Source: an uncultured Oscillospiraceae bacterium (GTDB lineage: Bacteria > Bacillota > Clostridia > Oscillospirales > Ruminococcaceae). From it: 20,858 nucleotides of DNA. Numbering within the stretch: position 1 is the stretch's first letter; each line of letters opens with the position of its first letter. Positions 7,339 through 15,581 of this stretch are shown one piece after another. Made by a program: the position numbers and the translations under genes. Under the pieces are notes generated by a model. It ran no database searches. It saw only the letters and a program-made list of their open reading frames with translations, and was not told where the DNA came from. The stretch covers positions 1-20,858 of the forward strand of contig CAKSEO010000041.1 in NCBI GenBank assembly GCA_934446565.1, given 5' to 3'.

Positions 7339-8170
7339 AAAGCTCGGTCCGAGCGGCGAGCTGCTGATAGATTACTCGGTTTACGACGCGGTGAAGGCTG
7401 GCTTTGACCGGGTGGTGTTCATAATCAGACGAGATATCGAGGAGCTTTTCAAATCCACGATAGGCGCGCGGGTAGAGAAACGCATCGCTACGGAATATGT
7501 TTTCCAGTCGCCGGAGCAGCTCCCGTGTCGCTGCGGGGATTTCCCGGGCAGGACGAAGCCCTGGGGCACGGCACAGGCTCTGTACTGCTGCCGCGATGTG
7601 ATTGACGGTCCGTTCGCGATAGTTAACGCCGATGATTTCTACGGGCAGGACGCGTTCCTGCAGCTCGGAGGATTCCTTGGCAACTTCACTGCGGACGCAT
7701 GTTCCGTTGGATTTTTGCTAAAAAACACCCTGTCCGACTTCGGAACGGTCAATCGCGGAGTCTGCAAGACGGATTCACAGGGGCTGCTCACCAGCGTCGA
7801 GGAAACAAAGGCGATAGGCAGGGCGGAAAGCGGCGTTATTTCCGGAACTTTCGCCGGTGAACAGCGCATACTTAGTGAAAACGACACCGTTTCCATGAGC
7901 ATGTGGGGCTTCGGCGCGGACTTCATGCCGCGTCTGGAACGCAGGCTGGCTGAATTCCTGGAAAAGCTCCCGACAGATGAACCTAAGGCGGAGCTTACCA
8001 TCGCGGACGCTGTGGACGCGGAGATACACGGCAGCGGGTTCCGCGTTATGAATCTTGCAACGGACAGCCGCTGGTTCGGCGTCACCTATGAAGCGGACGC
8101 GGATAATGCCCGCGAAACGCTCAGAAACTGCGTCAGCGCAGGAGTTTACAGCTCCCCGCTTTGGGGCTGA
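7265..8170 (+). CDS. Sugar-phosphate nucleotidyltransferase-like protein
   Basis: A 301-residue nucleotidyltransferase of the NTP_transferase fold. Its glycine-rich nucleotide loop is LAAGMGTRFG (residues 9-18), followed by the usual basic residue (IKQLEKLGPSGE). A metal-binding acidic stretch, IVNADDFYG, sits near residue 121. The family transfers a nucleotide from NTP to a sugar phosphate or related alcohol. The substrate cannot be read from the sequence, and no sugar pathway genes are adjacent. The start at 7265 has AAGGGGG (7254-7260) at good spacing and overlaps the GNAT tail. No signal peptide; predicted cytosolic. Confidence 0.82.
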   Translation: MAKMTLVVLAAGMGTRFGTRIKQLEKLGPSGELLIDYSVYDAVKAGFDRVVFIIRRDIEELFKSTIGARVEKRIATEYVFQSPEQLPCRCGDFPGRTKPWGTAQALYCCRDVIDGPFAIVNADDFYGQDAFLQLGGFLGNFTADACSVGFLLKNTLSDFGTVNRGVCKTDSQGLLTSVEETKAIGRAESGVISGTFAGEQRILSENDTVSMSMWGFGADFMPRLERRLAEFLEKLPTDEPKAELTIADAVDAEIHGSGFRVMNLATDSRWFGVTYEADADNARETLRNCVSAGVYSSPLWG

Positions 8171-8210
8171 TACCTCCGAGGACACATAATATAAGTCAGG
8201 AGCGGTCACT

Positions 8211-9332
8211 ATGTTAATTGTTCCGATAGAAAACGTCACCGAGGGAATGGTGCTGGCAAAGGACGTTGCGTCCACATCTGCGAGGGATTACAAGACCCTG
8301 CTGATGAAGGGCACTCTCATCACCGCCGACATGATAAACCTGCTGAAAAGCAAGGGTATCAAGAATGTCACCATCAAGGGAGAGCGCTCTCTGGAAAAGG
8401 AGATGGAGCAGCCCCTTGAGGAAACTCCTGAAAAGGAATCCGCAGAGGCTATCAAGAATCAGCATATCGGTAAGGCGCTCGATGAGCTAAGCACGATATT
8501 CGAGCACAACGGCGAGATACAGCAGCTTTCTCAGAAAACCATAAAGCAGGTGGACGACATTGCAGACGATATCCTTGTGGATATCGGCAACGACTCGACC
8601 TATCTCGGCAATCAGATGATAGCGCTCCAGAACTACGACGACTACACCTACAAGCACTGCCTGCGCGTCGCCATGCTTTCAACGGGCATCGCAAACGAGC
8701 TTCATCTTTCGCAGAGCGACATCAAGGAAGTTATCCTTGCGGCGCTGCTGCACGATATCGGAAAATCCAACATCGACCACGAGATAATCGTGAAGCCGGG
8801 CAGGCTCACCGATGAGGAATTCGAGAAGATAAAGCAGCACCCCTATATCGGCTACCGGATCCTCAAGCAGACCGGAGGCTACAGTCCTAACGTGCTTGCA
8901 GGTGTGCTGTTCCATCAGGAGAAGTTCGACGGCAGCGGTTATCCCACCGGGCTTGCCGGGAAGAAGATACCGCTTATCGCGCGTATCCTGACCGTTGCCG
9001 ACGTGTTCGACGCGCTGACCTCCAACCGTCCCTACCGCCGCCCGTGGTCAGTGGCGGAAACCGAGGAATACATGCTTGGCGGCTGCGGCGTGCATTTCGA
9101 CTACGACGTCACGGCGGCATTTCTGCGCTCGTTCAATCCGTATCCTGTGGGGACGGTGGTGTCGCTTTCCGACGGTCGCCACGGCGTTGTCGTAAAGAAC
9201 AACACGAATGTACTGCGCCCGGTAGTGCGAATCTACGGCGAGGGTGCCGGAGAGGAAATAGACCTCGGAAATGATTTCCGCTATCTTTCCCTGATGATAA
9301 CCGGGATATACAGCGGAAACTACAACATATAA
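8211..9332 (+). CDS. HD-GYP domain protein (putative cyclic-di-GMP phosphodiesterase)
   Basis: A 373-residue protein without transmembrane segments. An N-terminal domain (about 1-60) resembles the short module before many HD-GYP domains. A helical linker follows, then the HD-GYP domain (about 140-285): His149, His181-Asp182 with Lys185 (LLHDIGK), His210, His235, DGSGYP (240-245) and Asp264 in ADVFDALTSNRPYR. A small C-terminal beta domain (about 300-373) follows. HD-GYP enzymes hydrolyse c-di-GMP or related dinucleotides. The usual HHE motif is HQE here (Gln236), so one possible metal ligand is changed. CAGGAG (8197-8202) precedes the start by 8 nt. No sensory domain is seen. Confidence 0.9.
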   Translation: MLIVPIENVTEGMVLAKDVASTSARDYKTLLMKGTLITADMINLLKSKGIKNVTIKGERSLEKEMEQPLEETPEKESAEAIKNQHIGKALDELSTIFEHNGEIQQLSQKTIKQVDDIADDILVDIGNDSTYLGNQMIALQNYDDYTYKHCLRVAMLSTGIANELHLSQSDIKEVILAALLHDIGKSNIDHEIIVKPGRLTDEEFEKIKQHPYIGYRILKQTGGYSPNVLAGVLFHQEKFDGSGYPTGLAGKKIPLIARILTVADVFDALTSNRPYRRPWSVAETEEYMLGGCGVHFDYDVTAAFLRSFNPYPVGTVVSLSDGRHGVVVKNNTNVLRPVVRIYGEGAGEEIDLGNDFRYLSLMITGIYSGNYNI

Positions 9333-9344
9333 AGGAGAAAACAA

Positions 9345-9818
9345 ATGGTCATTATCGAAATGGAAAACGGAAAGCAGATAAAGCTCGAGCTTTATCCTGA
9401 TAAGGCTCCGATAACGGTGGAAAACTTCCTCAAGCTGGTGAAGTCCGGCTTTTATGACGGTCTGATATTCCACCGCGTAATAAAGGATTTCATGATACAG
9501 GGCGGCGACCCTGAGGGCACCGGAATGGGCGGCGCTAAGGAGAAGATCAAGGGCGAGTTCCTGCTGAACGGTGTTCCCAACGACCTGCGCCACGAGCGCG
9601 GCGTTATATCCATGGCGCGTGCGCAGAATCCGAACTCTGCAAGCTCCCAGTTCTTCATCTGCCACAAGGATTCTTTCTTCCTTGACGGTCAGTACGCTGC
9701 GTTCGGCAGAGTTGTTGACGGAATGGACGCCGTTGACGAGATCGCAGAAGTCCAGACCGACTACAGCGACAGACCTCTCACCGAGTGCAAAATGAAGCGC
9801 GTTTTCGTTGAAGAATAA
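9345..9818 (+). CDS. Cyclophilin-type peptidyl-prolyl cis-trans isomerase
   Basis: A 157-residue cyclophilin without signal peptide, so a cytosolic proline isomerase. The core motif FHRVIKDFMIQGGDPEGTGMGG (residues about 44-65) carries the catalytic Arg and the FMIQGGD strand. SMARAQNPNSASSQFFIC and LDGQYAAFGRVVDGMD follow, as in the family. Length is typical for the small bacterial enzyme. AAAGGAG (9332-9338) precedes the ATG by 6 nt. The gene is 12 bp after the HD-GYP gene and is followed at once by a terminator, so it closes the first long run of genes. Confidence 0.95.
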   Translation: MVIIEMENGKQIKLELYPDKAPITVENFLKLVKSGFYDGLIFHRVIKDFMIQGGDPEGTGMGGAKEKIKGEFLLNGVPNDLRHERGVISMARAQNPNSASSQFFICHKDSFFLDGQYAAFGRVVDGMDAVDEIAEVQTDYSDRPLTECKMKRVFVEE

Positions 9819-9825
9819 TTCAGGA

Positions 9826-9871
9826 CACAGCCGGATAGCTCCATTTTGGGGAGCGGTCCGGCTGTGATTTT
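9826..9871 (+). terminator. Rho-independent terminator after the cyclophilin gene
   Basis: A 10-bp perfect outer stem CACAGCCGGA/TCCGGCTGTG (9826-9835 with 9857-9866) and an inner stem GCTCC/GGAGC (9838-9842 with 9850-9854) are followed by ATTTTA. It ends the 607-9818 run. Confidence 0.88.
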
Positions 9872-9960
9872 ATTGTGCATATTCACCATATGTTAAGGCG
9901 GAATAAAGCATAATTTGTCCATATTCCGGGTAATAATTGACTATTTCGGTGTTGTTGCTA

Positions 9961-9989
9961 TTGACAAAATCGGCGTTTTATAGTATCAT
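9961..9989 (+). promoter_or_regulatory. Promoter of the deacetylase-bactofilin (and possibly atp) transcript
   Basis: TTGACA (9961-9966) and TATCAT (9984-9989) have a 17-nt spacer. It sits in an AT-rich gap just after the cyclophilin terminator, the only long intergenic stretch before 20592. The leader of about 95 nt to the preferred start codon (10094) contains two small hairpins (10001-10027 and 10041-10070). Confidence 0.75.
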
Positions 9990-10093
9990 TAAATAATAGG
10001 GGTACAGTATGCTTTTCTGACTGTGCCGTTACGAAAATTACACGGTCTGTGTACGAAATGGCGGACCGTGCGAAAGATAAAAGAGGTCACAAA

Positions 10094-11230
10094 ATGCAGT
10101 TTGGCAGTGTAGCATTCTTTAAGGTGCTGATAAAGACCGTTCTCTGCATAGTTTTCTTTGTACCGCTGGTGCTGTGTATCATCTTTGCGGTGCTCCTCTG
10201 GAACAAGAGCGCCGAGGTCAAGGAGATACAGCAGGATAACGAGCGGCTGGAATACTACGCCGCAATACTCAGCGGAGAGCGCGAGCCCACCGTCAAGGGT
10301 TTCTATGACGTTTATGAGCGCAGCGGGCTTTCCGACGAGGAGCTGATAGATTACGTCCTCCATGGAAAGGACGGAAGCCAGCCAGCCGCCAATATCGGCA
10401 GCGACGGAAACGGCGGAAGCTCTTCAAATGCTTCAACCCCCGTAAGCGCGGAGGTGCAGACGGTGGATACCGCTGAAAGTCATGACGAAACGCCGCAGTC
10501 GGCAGAGCAGCCCCAGTCCGCGGAATCGACGGAGCCCGAGAGTCCGTACTCCGGTATCTATCCGGATATGATGGTGTATTCTCCAGCCGAATCGGATTTT
10601 GTCCGGGAGCTGGGCACGGTGTATCTGACATTTGACGACGGTCCGTCTGACAATACATACAGTATTCTGAGTTATCTCGAACAGTACAATGTCAAGGCGA
10701 CATTCTTTGTTGTCCCGGAACGTACTGAAAGCTGTTATGCTAAGCTGAAAGCCATAGCAGACGCGGGCCACTCGATAGGAGTGCACAGCGCTTCGCATGT
10801 TTACAAGGATATCTACGCTTCGGTCGAGGCGTATCTTGAGGATTTCCACGAGGCGTGGGACATAATTTACGACGCTACGGGGATAAAGACCGAGATATTC
10901 CGTTTCCCTGGCGGCAGCGTCAATGACTTCAATGCCGATACCAGGGATAAGATAATTCAGGAGATGACCCGCAGAGGATTCCGTTATTATGACTGGAACG
11001 TTGAGAGCGGCGACGTCAACGGAGCTACCTGGACGGATATGTACAATTCCATTCCCTCTGATATCGCCAACTGCTATCGCTCCATAGTGCTGATGCATGA
11101 TTCCAACTCCACGCCGAATACCGTGCTGGTGCTTGGCGACGTGCTTCATGTGCTGGTCAGCGACGGATATAAATTCGACAAGATAAACAACGATACAAGA
11201 CCTGTTCAGTTCACCGGGCCGTTTGCCTGA
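10094..11230 (+). CDS. Membrane-anchored polysaccharide (peptidoglycan) deacetylase
   Basis: A 378-residue protein with an N-terminal transmembrane anchor (about 8-36) and a Ser/Glu/Gln/Pro-rich linker (about 95-155). A NodB-type deacetylase domain follows (about 174-355). Active-site motifs are LTFDDGPSDN (Asp181, Asp182), GVHSASH (His231 and His235, metal), FRFPGG (Arg270), YDWNVESGD and IVLMHDS (His335). The family removes acetyl groups from GlcNAc in peptidoglycan or other glycans outside the membrane, often giving lysozyme resistance. The start at 10094 is preferred because AGAGG (10082-10086) lies 7 nt upstream and the anchor follows at once. GTG 10049 and ATG 10058 are in frame but lack good binding sites and lie in a hairpin. 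Exact glycan substrate unknown. Confidence 0.9.
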   Translation: MQFGSVAFFKVLIKTVLCIVFFVPLVLCIIFAVLLWNKSAEVKEIQQDNERLEYYAAILSGEREPTVKGFYDVYERSGLSDEELIDYVLHGKDGSQPAANIGSDGNGGSSSNASTPVSAEVQTVDTAESHDETPQSAEQPQSAESTEPESPYSGIYPDMMVYSPAESDFVRELGTVYLTFDDGPSDNTYSILSYLEQYNVKATFFVVPERTESCYAKLKAIADAGHSIGVHSASHVYKDIYASVEAYLEDFHEAWDIIYDATGIKTEIFRFPGGSVNDFNADTRDKIIQEMTRRGFRYYDWNVESGDVNGATWTDMYNSIPSDIANCYRSIVLMHDSNSTPNTVLVLGDVLHVLVSDGYKFDKINNDTRPVQFTGPFA

Positions 11231-11265
11231 CGTTAGGCTGCACAGCAAAAAAGAAAGGAATAAAT

Positions 11266-12324
11266 ATGGGTATCAAGGATAATTTTTCACAGGCGGTAAA
11301 GGAACTGTGGAAGAAAGACGGTCTTGAGGAAAACGGGGAAAAGACCGATAAGTCCGCGCAGACTTCGCAGCCTACCGAACTCGACAGATATCTCAACGCT
11401 CCGGAGCAGTTCCAGCAGGAACAGGCAGTGCAGCAGCCTACTCAGCCTGCGCAGCCTATGCAGTCCACGCAGTCGGCGCAGCTTAACGAACCTGCGCAGC
11501 CGGCTCAGATGAATCAGTCGCAGCCCTCACAGCAGGCAGCGCCCGTACAGCCCGCGCAGCCTTCTCAGTCTGCACAGGCGCAGAACTATCAGTTCGACCC
11601 GCAGAACGGCGCGAATACAGCAGGAGTTCCGTTCGAAACTCCGTATTACCGGGCTCAGAATGCGCAGAATAATATGGGGCAGAATGCCCAGAATATACAG
11701 AACCCTCAGATGAACCAGGGCATGCCGAATTACGGCGCTGCTAATGGTCAGAACTATGGTGGATTCGGCGGAAACGGCGGATATGTTCCTCCGGTGCCTC
11801 CGACTGCGCCGGGTCAGTCGATAGACGCTCCCAGCGACACCGACGAAGTTACCGTTATCTCCCGCAACACGATAATCGACGGCAATGTCCGCAGCCTTGC
11901 AAATATGCAGGTGGACGGCAACATCAAGGGCAACGTTGAAACCACCCGCGACATCGAAATGTCCGGAAAGGTAGTAGGCGACATCAAGTGCAACAATGCC
12001 AATATGAATTCCGCGGCTATGCAGGGCAACCTCAACCTCAAGGGCAAGGTGCGCATGGATCGCGACACGATACTTATCGGAGATCTCAGCTCCCAGTACG
12101 CCGACGTTAACGGTAGAATACGCGGAAAGCTCGAAATAGGCGGCAAGGCGGAGCTCAAGCGCGACGCTATCGTGTTCGGCGATATCAACGCTTCCACCAT
12201 TGCAGTGACCGATGGAGCCATCATTCAGGGTTATGTCAACACGACCTTCCTTTCCAAGGAGGACAGCCGCAGCGTATTCCCCGAGGCCATCTCCTTTGAT
12301 AAGGCCGCTGAAAACAAGGCGTGA
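11266..12324 (+). CDS. Bactofilin-family polymer-forming protein with long Gln-rich N-terminus
   Basis: A 352-residue protein. Residues about 194-335 are a bactofilin (DUF583) right-handed beta-helix, seen as short repeating strands such as NTIIDGNVRS, MQVDGNIKGNV, IEMSGKVVGDI, LNLKGKVRMDRD and GRIRGKLEIGG. Bactofilins polymerise without nucleotide into cytoskeletal filaments, often at the membrane, and guide wall enzymes. The preceding 150 or so residues (about 45-190) are a low-complexity Gln/Pro/Ala/Asn/Gly tract. Residues 1-18 (MGIKDNFSQAVKELWKKD) could form an amphipathic membrane-binding helix. Most bactofilins are 120-200 residues, so this one is long. AAAGGA precedes the ATG. Placement after a wall deacetylase supports a role in envelope organisation (inference). 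Confidence 0.9.
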   Translation: MGIKDNFSQAVKELWKKDGLEENGEKTDKSAQTSQPTELDRYLNAPEQFQQEQAVQQPTQPAQPMQSTQSAQLNEPAQPAQMNQSQPSQQAAPVQPAQPSQSAQAQNYQFDPQNGANTAGVPFETPYYRAQNAQNNMGQNAQNIQNPQMNQGMPNYGAANGQNYGGFGGNGGYVPPVPPTAPGQSIDAPSDTDEVTVISRNTIIDGNVRSLANMQVDGNIKGNVETTRDIEMSGKVVGDIKCNNANMNSAAMQGNLNLKGKVRMDRDTILIGDLSSQYADVNGRIRGKLEIGGKAELKRDAIVFGDINASTIAVTDGAIIQGYVNTTFLSKEDSRSVFPEAISFDKAAENKA

Positions 12325-12387
12325 GCGCTGTAAATACGCAACTACGCAGCCATGTAACCACGCAACTACGAAAGGCAGTTAAACTGA

Positions 12388-13140
12388 ATGAGCACCAAAA
12401 AGAATTCCAACAATATCCCACTTATTGCAACAATAGTCGTAGCGGTCGCAGCAATAGTGCTTGCAGTCGCTGCGATGGTCATGATGAACAAGGGTCCTGC
12501 GTCTCCGGCGCAGTCCGGCGATAATTCCGTGAGCCATGCGCAGGACACATCCTACCTTACTCCGGAATACCAGAAAGAGTGCGAGTATGCGGCGCACGAC
12601 CTGCTGAACAACAGCCACGAGATACTTCGTCTGTTCGTAACAGAGGGGCTTTATCATGAGGATGAGCCCTACGGAAATCTTCCGGAGGACGGATACTACA
12701 CCGTCAACAGCACTGATTACACCTCGCTTGAGCAGATAGAGGAGCTGGTACGTTCAGTGTACGTTGACGACGCAGCGGAGCAGATACTGAAGAACTCCAA
12801 CGGCAAGGGGCTTGCGGTCTACGCAAACCGTGAGCAGCAGGTGAGGATCGAAGAAGCGGCTTCCACCGCCGAGTCCACCCAGGAGAGCGGCTCAAAGTAC
12901 GAAACCATCTACAAGCTCGGTATAAGCTCCGACTTCGTCCCGGACGAAAGCAAGAGCTGGACCAGCTGTGCGATAACCATCGACTACCTTGAAGAGGGCA
13001 GATGCGGGCTGACCGTATACCTCGACGGAGTAGATTCCACAAGTGGCGTCACCGATGAGAACCGTGATTCCGTTCTTGAGATGACGATGATAAAGCTCGA
13101 CGGCAGCTGGAAGCTCGTCGAGTTTGTCACAAGAGGCTGA
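12388..13140 (+). CDS. Membrane-anchored protein of unknown function
   Basis: A 250-residue protein I do not recognise. A short basic N-terminus (MSTKKNSNN) leads into one transmembrane segment (about residues 10-33). A polar linker and an extracytoplasmic region follow. That region has two apparent folded parts (about 52-150 and 170-250) split by a Ser/Glu/Gln-rich spacer (about 152-166). It ends in a pattern common in NTF2-like or IseA-like domains (MTMIKLDGSWKLVEFVTRG), but this resemblance is weak and I do not assign the family. GAAAGG (12370-12375) precedes the start. The gene lies 63 bp after the bactofilin gene and 1 bp before atpZ, so it is probably co-transcribed with the ATP synthase genes. 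Confidence 0.8.
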   Translation: MSTKKNSNNIPLIATIVVAVAAIVLAVAAMVMMNKGPASPAQSGDNSVSHAQDTSYLTPEYQKECEYAAHDLLNNSHEILRLFVTEGLYHEDEPYGNLPEDGYYTVNSTDYTSLEQIEELVRSVYVDDAAEQILKNSNGKGLAVYANREQQVRIEEAASTAESTQESGSKYETIYKLGISSDFVPDESKSWTSCAITIDYLEEGRCGLTVYLDGVDSTSGVTDENRDSVLEMTMIKLDGSWKLVEFVTRG

Positions 13141-13141
13141 T

Positions 13142-13441
13142 ATGAGCAGAAAGAAAGGCGCTTTTTCCGCGTATGCGGTGGCAAGCCAGTTTGCGTTCGT
13201 GATACTTTCGCCGCTGCTGGTTTTCATCGTCGGCGGGCACTACGCCTGTGAATACTACGACCTCCCCGATTGGGTGATGGTCGTGTGCATAATTCTTGGG
13301 GTGCTGTTCATGATAGGCGGCGCGGTTTCCCACCTGATGAAGATGATACACATCTACGGCAGGGACGAGAAAAAGCCCCCGCGATACAACACTGACCCCA
13401 GGGACAACGATTACTACGACGACTACAGCCACCACAAGTGA
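13142..13441 (+). CDS. atpZ: AtpZ/AtpI-family small membrane protein
   Basis: A 99-residue membrane protein with two predicted transmembrane helices (about 10-32 and 43-64) and a charged, Tyr/Asp-rich C-terminal tail. The helix pair SQFAFVILSPLLVFIVGG and WVMVVCIILGVLFMIGGAV has the spacing of the ATPase_gene1 (AtpZ) family found at the head of many atp operons. AtpZ and AtpI together have been linked to Mg2+/Ca2+ transport and to c-ring assembly. The ATG at 13142 is 2 nt after the preceding stop, with AGAGG (13132-13136) before it. Identification rests on context and hydropathy as much as on sequence. Confidence 0.72.
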   Translation: MSRKKGAFSAYAVASQFAFVILSPLLVFIVGGHYACEYYDLPDWVMVVCIILGVLFMIGGAVSHLMKMIHIYGRDEKKPPRYNTDPRDNDYYDDYSHHK

Positions 13442-13449
13442 GGTATATC

Positions 13450-13872
13450 ATGGCGAAAAAGAACGACATAACCGTCAGCGAAATGCGCGCTCTTCTGCCG
13501 TGGTTCCTTGTGGTCAACGCAGTGTATTTCGCGCTGCTGCTGGTGCTGTTCTTTGCGGGAGGTTTCAACTACTCGCTGCTGCTTGGCGGCGTGTGGGGGG
13601 ATCTGGTATGCGTCGGCAACTTCTTCCTGATGGGGAAGTCCGCCGAAAAGTCGCTCCGCAGGGGAAACTGCAAGTCCGCCCAGACATACATGAATACCAT
13701 GTATTGTCTGCGGTATCTAGGACTGTTCCTCGCGATGACGGTCGCAGCATTCGTTCCGTTTATTGATCTTATCTGCGCGGCGGTGCCGCTGTTTTTCCCG
13801 AAGATCATCATTACATTGAGAGGTCTGTGGGAGAACCGTACCAGGCGCAGTGATGATACCGGGCGTAGCTAA
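13450..13872 (+). CDS. atpI: ATP synthase subunit I (AtpI-like)
   Basis: A 140-residue membrane protein with four hydrophobic stretches (about 17-37, 41-62, 87-105 and 106-122). The family-like element GNFFLMGKSAEKSLRRG follows the second helix. AtpI acts as a chaperone for c-ring assembly in Na+ and H+ ATP synthases. The ATG at 13450 is chosen over an overlapping GTG at 13438 because GAGG lies 6 nt before it. Position between atpZ and atpB matches the usual order. A hairpin spans its stop codon (13859-13881). Confidence 0.8.
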   Translation: MAKKNDITVSEMRALLPWFLVVNAVYFALLLVLFFAGGFNYSLLLGGVWGDLVCVGNFFLMGKSAEKSLRRGNCKSAQTYMNTMYCLRYLGLFLAMTVAAFVPFIDLICAAVPLFFPKIIITLRGLWENRTRRSDDTGRS

Positions 13873-13881
13873 GCTGCCCGG
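13859..13881 (+). other. Intercistronic hairpin across the atpI stop codon
   Basis: CCGGGC (13859-13864) pairs with GCCCGG (13876-13881), and an inner AGC/GCT extends the stem around a TAA loop that is the atpI stop codon. No T-run follows, so it is unlikely to terminate. It could affect mRNA stability or coupling before atpB. Low confidence in function. Confidence 0.4.
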
Positions 13882-13909
13882 ATAAAAGGTAAAGGAGGAT
13901 TGATTAAAA

Positions 13910-14623
13910 ATGCCAGCAGCTCTGCTTTTGGCATCAGAGGGCGGGTTTACTGTCACCGGACCACACGTCATAACCAGCTTCGAGCTGTTCGGAATGACAT
14001 GGAATCTCACTGAGACCGTGTTTATCCAATGGATCGTTATGCTTGTTTTGCTGGTGGTCATGCTGATACTGACCCACAAACTGGAAGTTATTCCTAAGAC
14101 AAAGCGCCAGGCGGCGGCTGAATGGATCGTGACTTTCGTCCGCAACATGGTGGATACCACCATGGGACCGAAGTACAAGGGCTACACCACCTACATCGGC
14201 GCGCTTCTTTGCTTCCTGCTGCTGAACAACCTGATGAGCCTTTTCGGACTGAAGAACCCGACCTCGGATATATCAGTTACCGGAGCTATCGCACTTATCA
14301 CCTTTGCGCTGACGCAGATCAACCGTGCAAAGACCGGTAAGGTCAAGGGCTATTTCCACGCATTCATCGAGCCTATGCCGTTCATGCTGCCGTTCAACAT
14401 CATCGGCGAGATCGCGAATCCGCTCTCACAGGCGCTCCGTATCTTCGGCAACATGGTCGCAGGCATGGTAATCGGCGGTCTGATCTATTTCGCGCTGGGC
14501 AACTTCGCGATACTCATCCCGGCGATAACCTCGCTGTATTTCGACATTTTCTCGGCGGTTATCCAGGCGTACATTTTCACGACGCTGACAATGGCGTATA
14601 TTTCCGGCGCAGAATGCGAATGA
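13910..14623 (+). CDS. atpB: F-type ATP synthase subunit a
   Basis: A 237-residue integral membrane subunit that forms the two ion half-channels against the c-ring. The essential arginine is Arg177 in PLSQALRIFGNMVAG (equivalent to E. coli aArg210). Asn181 follows it and Gln219 lies in VIQAYIFTTLTMAYI, as in the family. Glu167 in IGEIANPLS lies one or two turns before the arginine. About five to six transmembrane helices are visible. AAGGAGG (13891-13897) is a near-perfect ribosome binding site for the ATG. The gene is the first structural Fo gene of the operon. Confidence 0.96.
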   Translation: MPAALLLASEGGFTVTGPHVITSFELFGMTWNLTETVFIQWIVMLVLLVVMLILTHKLEVIPKTKRQAAAEWIVTFVRNMVDTTMGPKYKGYTTYIGALLCFLLLNNLMSLFGLKNPTSDISVTGAIALITFALTQINRAKTGKVKGYFHAFIEPMPFMLPFNIIGEIANPLSQALRIFGNMVAGMVIGGLIYFALGNFAILIPAITSLYFDIFSAVIQAYIFTTLTMAYISGAECE

Positions 14624-14670
14624 TCCCGCACAAGCCCGCAAAACAAGGCTAAATTCCCATCTGGGGATAG

Positions 14671-14988
<318 letters not shown>

Positions 14989-15023
14989 TAACAGCAAACG
15001 CATAAAGGGAGGAGTTGAACAAA

Positions 15024-15557
15024 ATGCTGACACTTATCAGTGAAAGCGCAGCGCAGGTCAACCTGCCTCTTGTTACGATCGACCCCGGAACCATCGTGTT
15101 CACCCTGATCAATACGCTCATCATCGTTATCCTTTTCAAGATATTCCTGTTCAAGCCGGTAGGCAAGATCCTCGACAAGCGCAACGAAATGGCAGCGGCT
15201 GAGATAGCCGAGGCACAGCGCGCGAAGGAATCCGCTGCAAAGACCGAGCAGGAGTACCTCGAAAAGCTCGCTAAGGCTAAGGAGGAGGCTGCCGACATCA
15301 TGAAGCAGGCTACGCTCCGTGCCCAGAAGCGCGAGGAGGAGATCGTGAACGAGGCTAATCAGAAGGCCGCTGAGATCAAGGCGAGAGCCGAGGAGAACAT
15401 CGAGCGTGACAAGCAGCGCGCAGTCAACGAGATAAAGGATGAGATATCCGATATCGTCATCATGGCTGCGTCCAAGGTCGTTGAGAAGGAAATTTCCGCA
15501 AAGGACAACGAGGCTATCATCGCGGATTTCTTACAGAACGTAGGAGCAGCGAAGTAA
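15024..15557 (+). CDS. atpF: F-type ATP synthase subunit b
   Basis: A 177-residue peripheral stalk subunit with one N-terminal membrane helix (about 22-46, TIVFTLINTLIIVILFKIFLF). The long, highly charged Ala/Glu/Lys/Arg-rich helix (about 50-150) dimerises as a coiled coil, and the C-terminal segment contacts subunit delta. It holds the F1 head against rotation. The ATG at 15024 is chosen over TTG 15015, which lies directly against the ribosome binding site GGGAGGAG (15007-15014). It lies 35 bp after atpE. Confidence 0.95.
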   Translation: MLTLISESAAQVNLPLVTIDPGTIVFTLINTLIIVILFKIFLFKPVGKILDKRNEMAAAEIAEAQRAKESAAKTEQEYLEKLAKAKEEAADIMKQATLRAQKREEEIVNEANQKAAEIKARAEENIERDKQRAVNEIKDEISDIVIMAASKVVEKEISAKDNEAIIADFLQNVGAAK

Positions 15558-15581
15558 TCTCGCCGGGAAAGGAATTTTTGT

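Noticed and set aside
12336..12370. Direct repeat ACGCAACTACG at 12336 and 12360
   Set aside because: It is 11 bp, two copies, low complexity, with no associated element; likely chance or minor slippage.
14640..14670. Possible terminator between atpB and atpE (ATTCCC/GGGGAT stem)
   Set aside because: Only a 6-bp stem with a wobble and no T-run; it cannot be supported as a terminator inside the operon.
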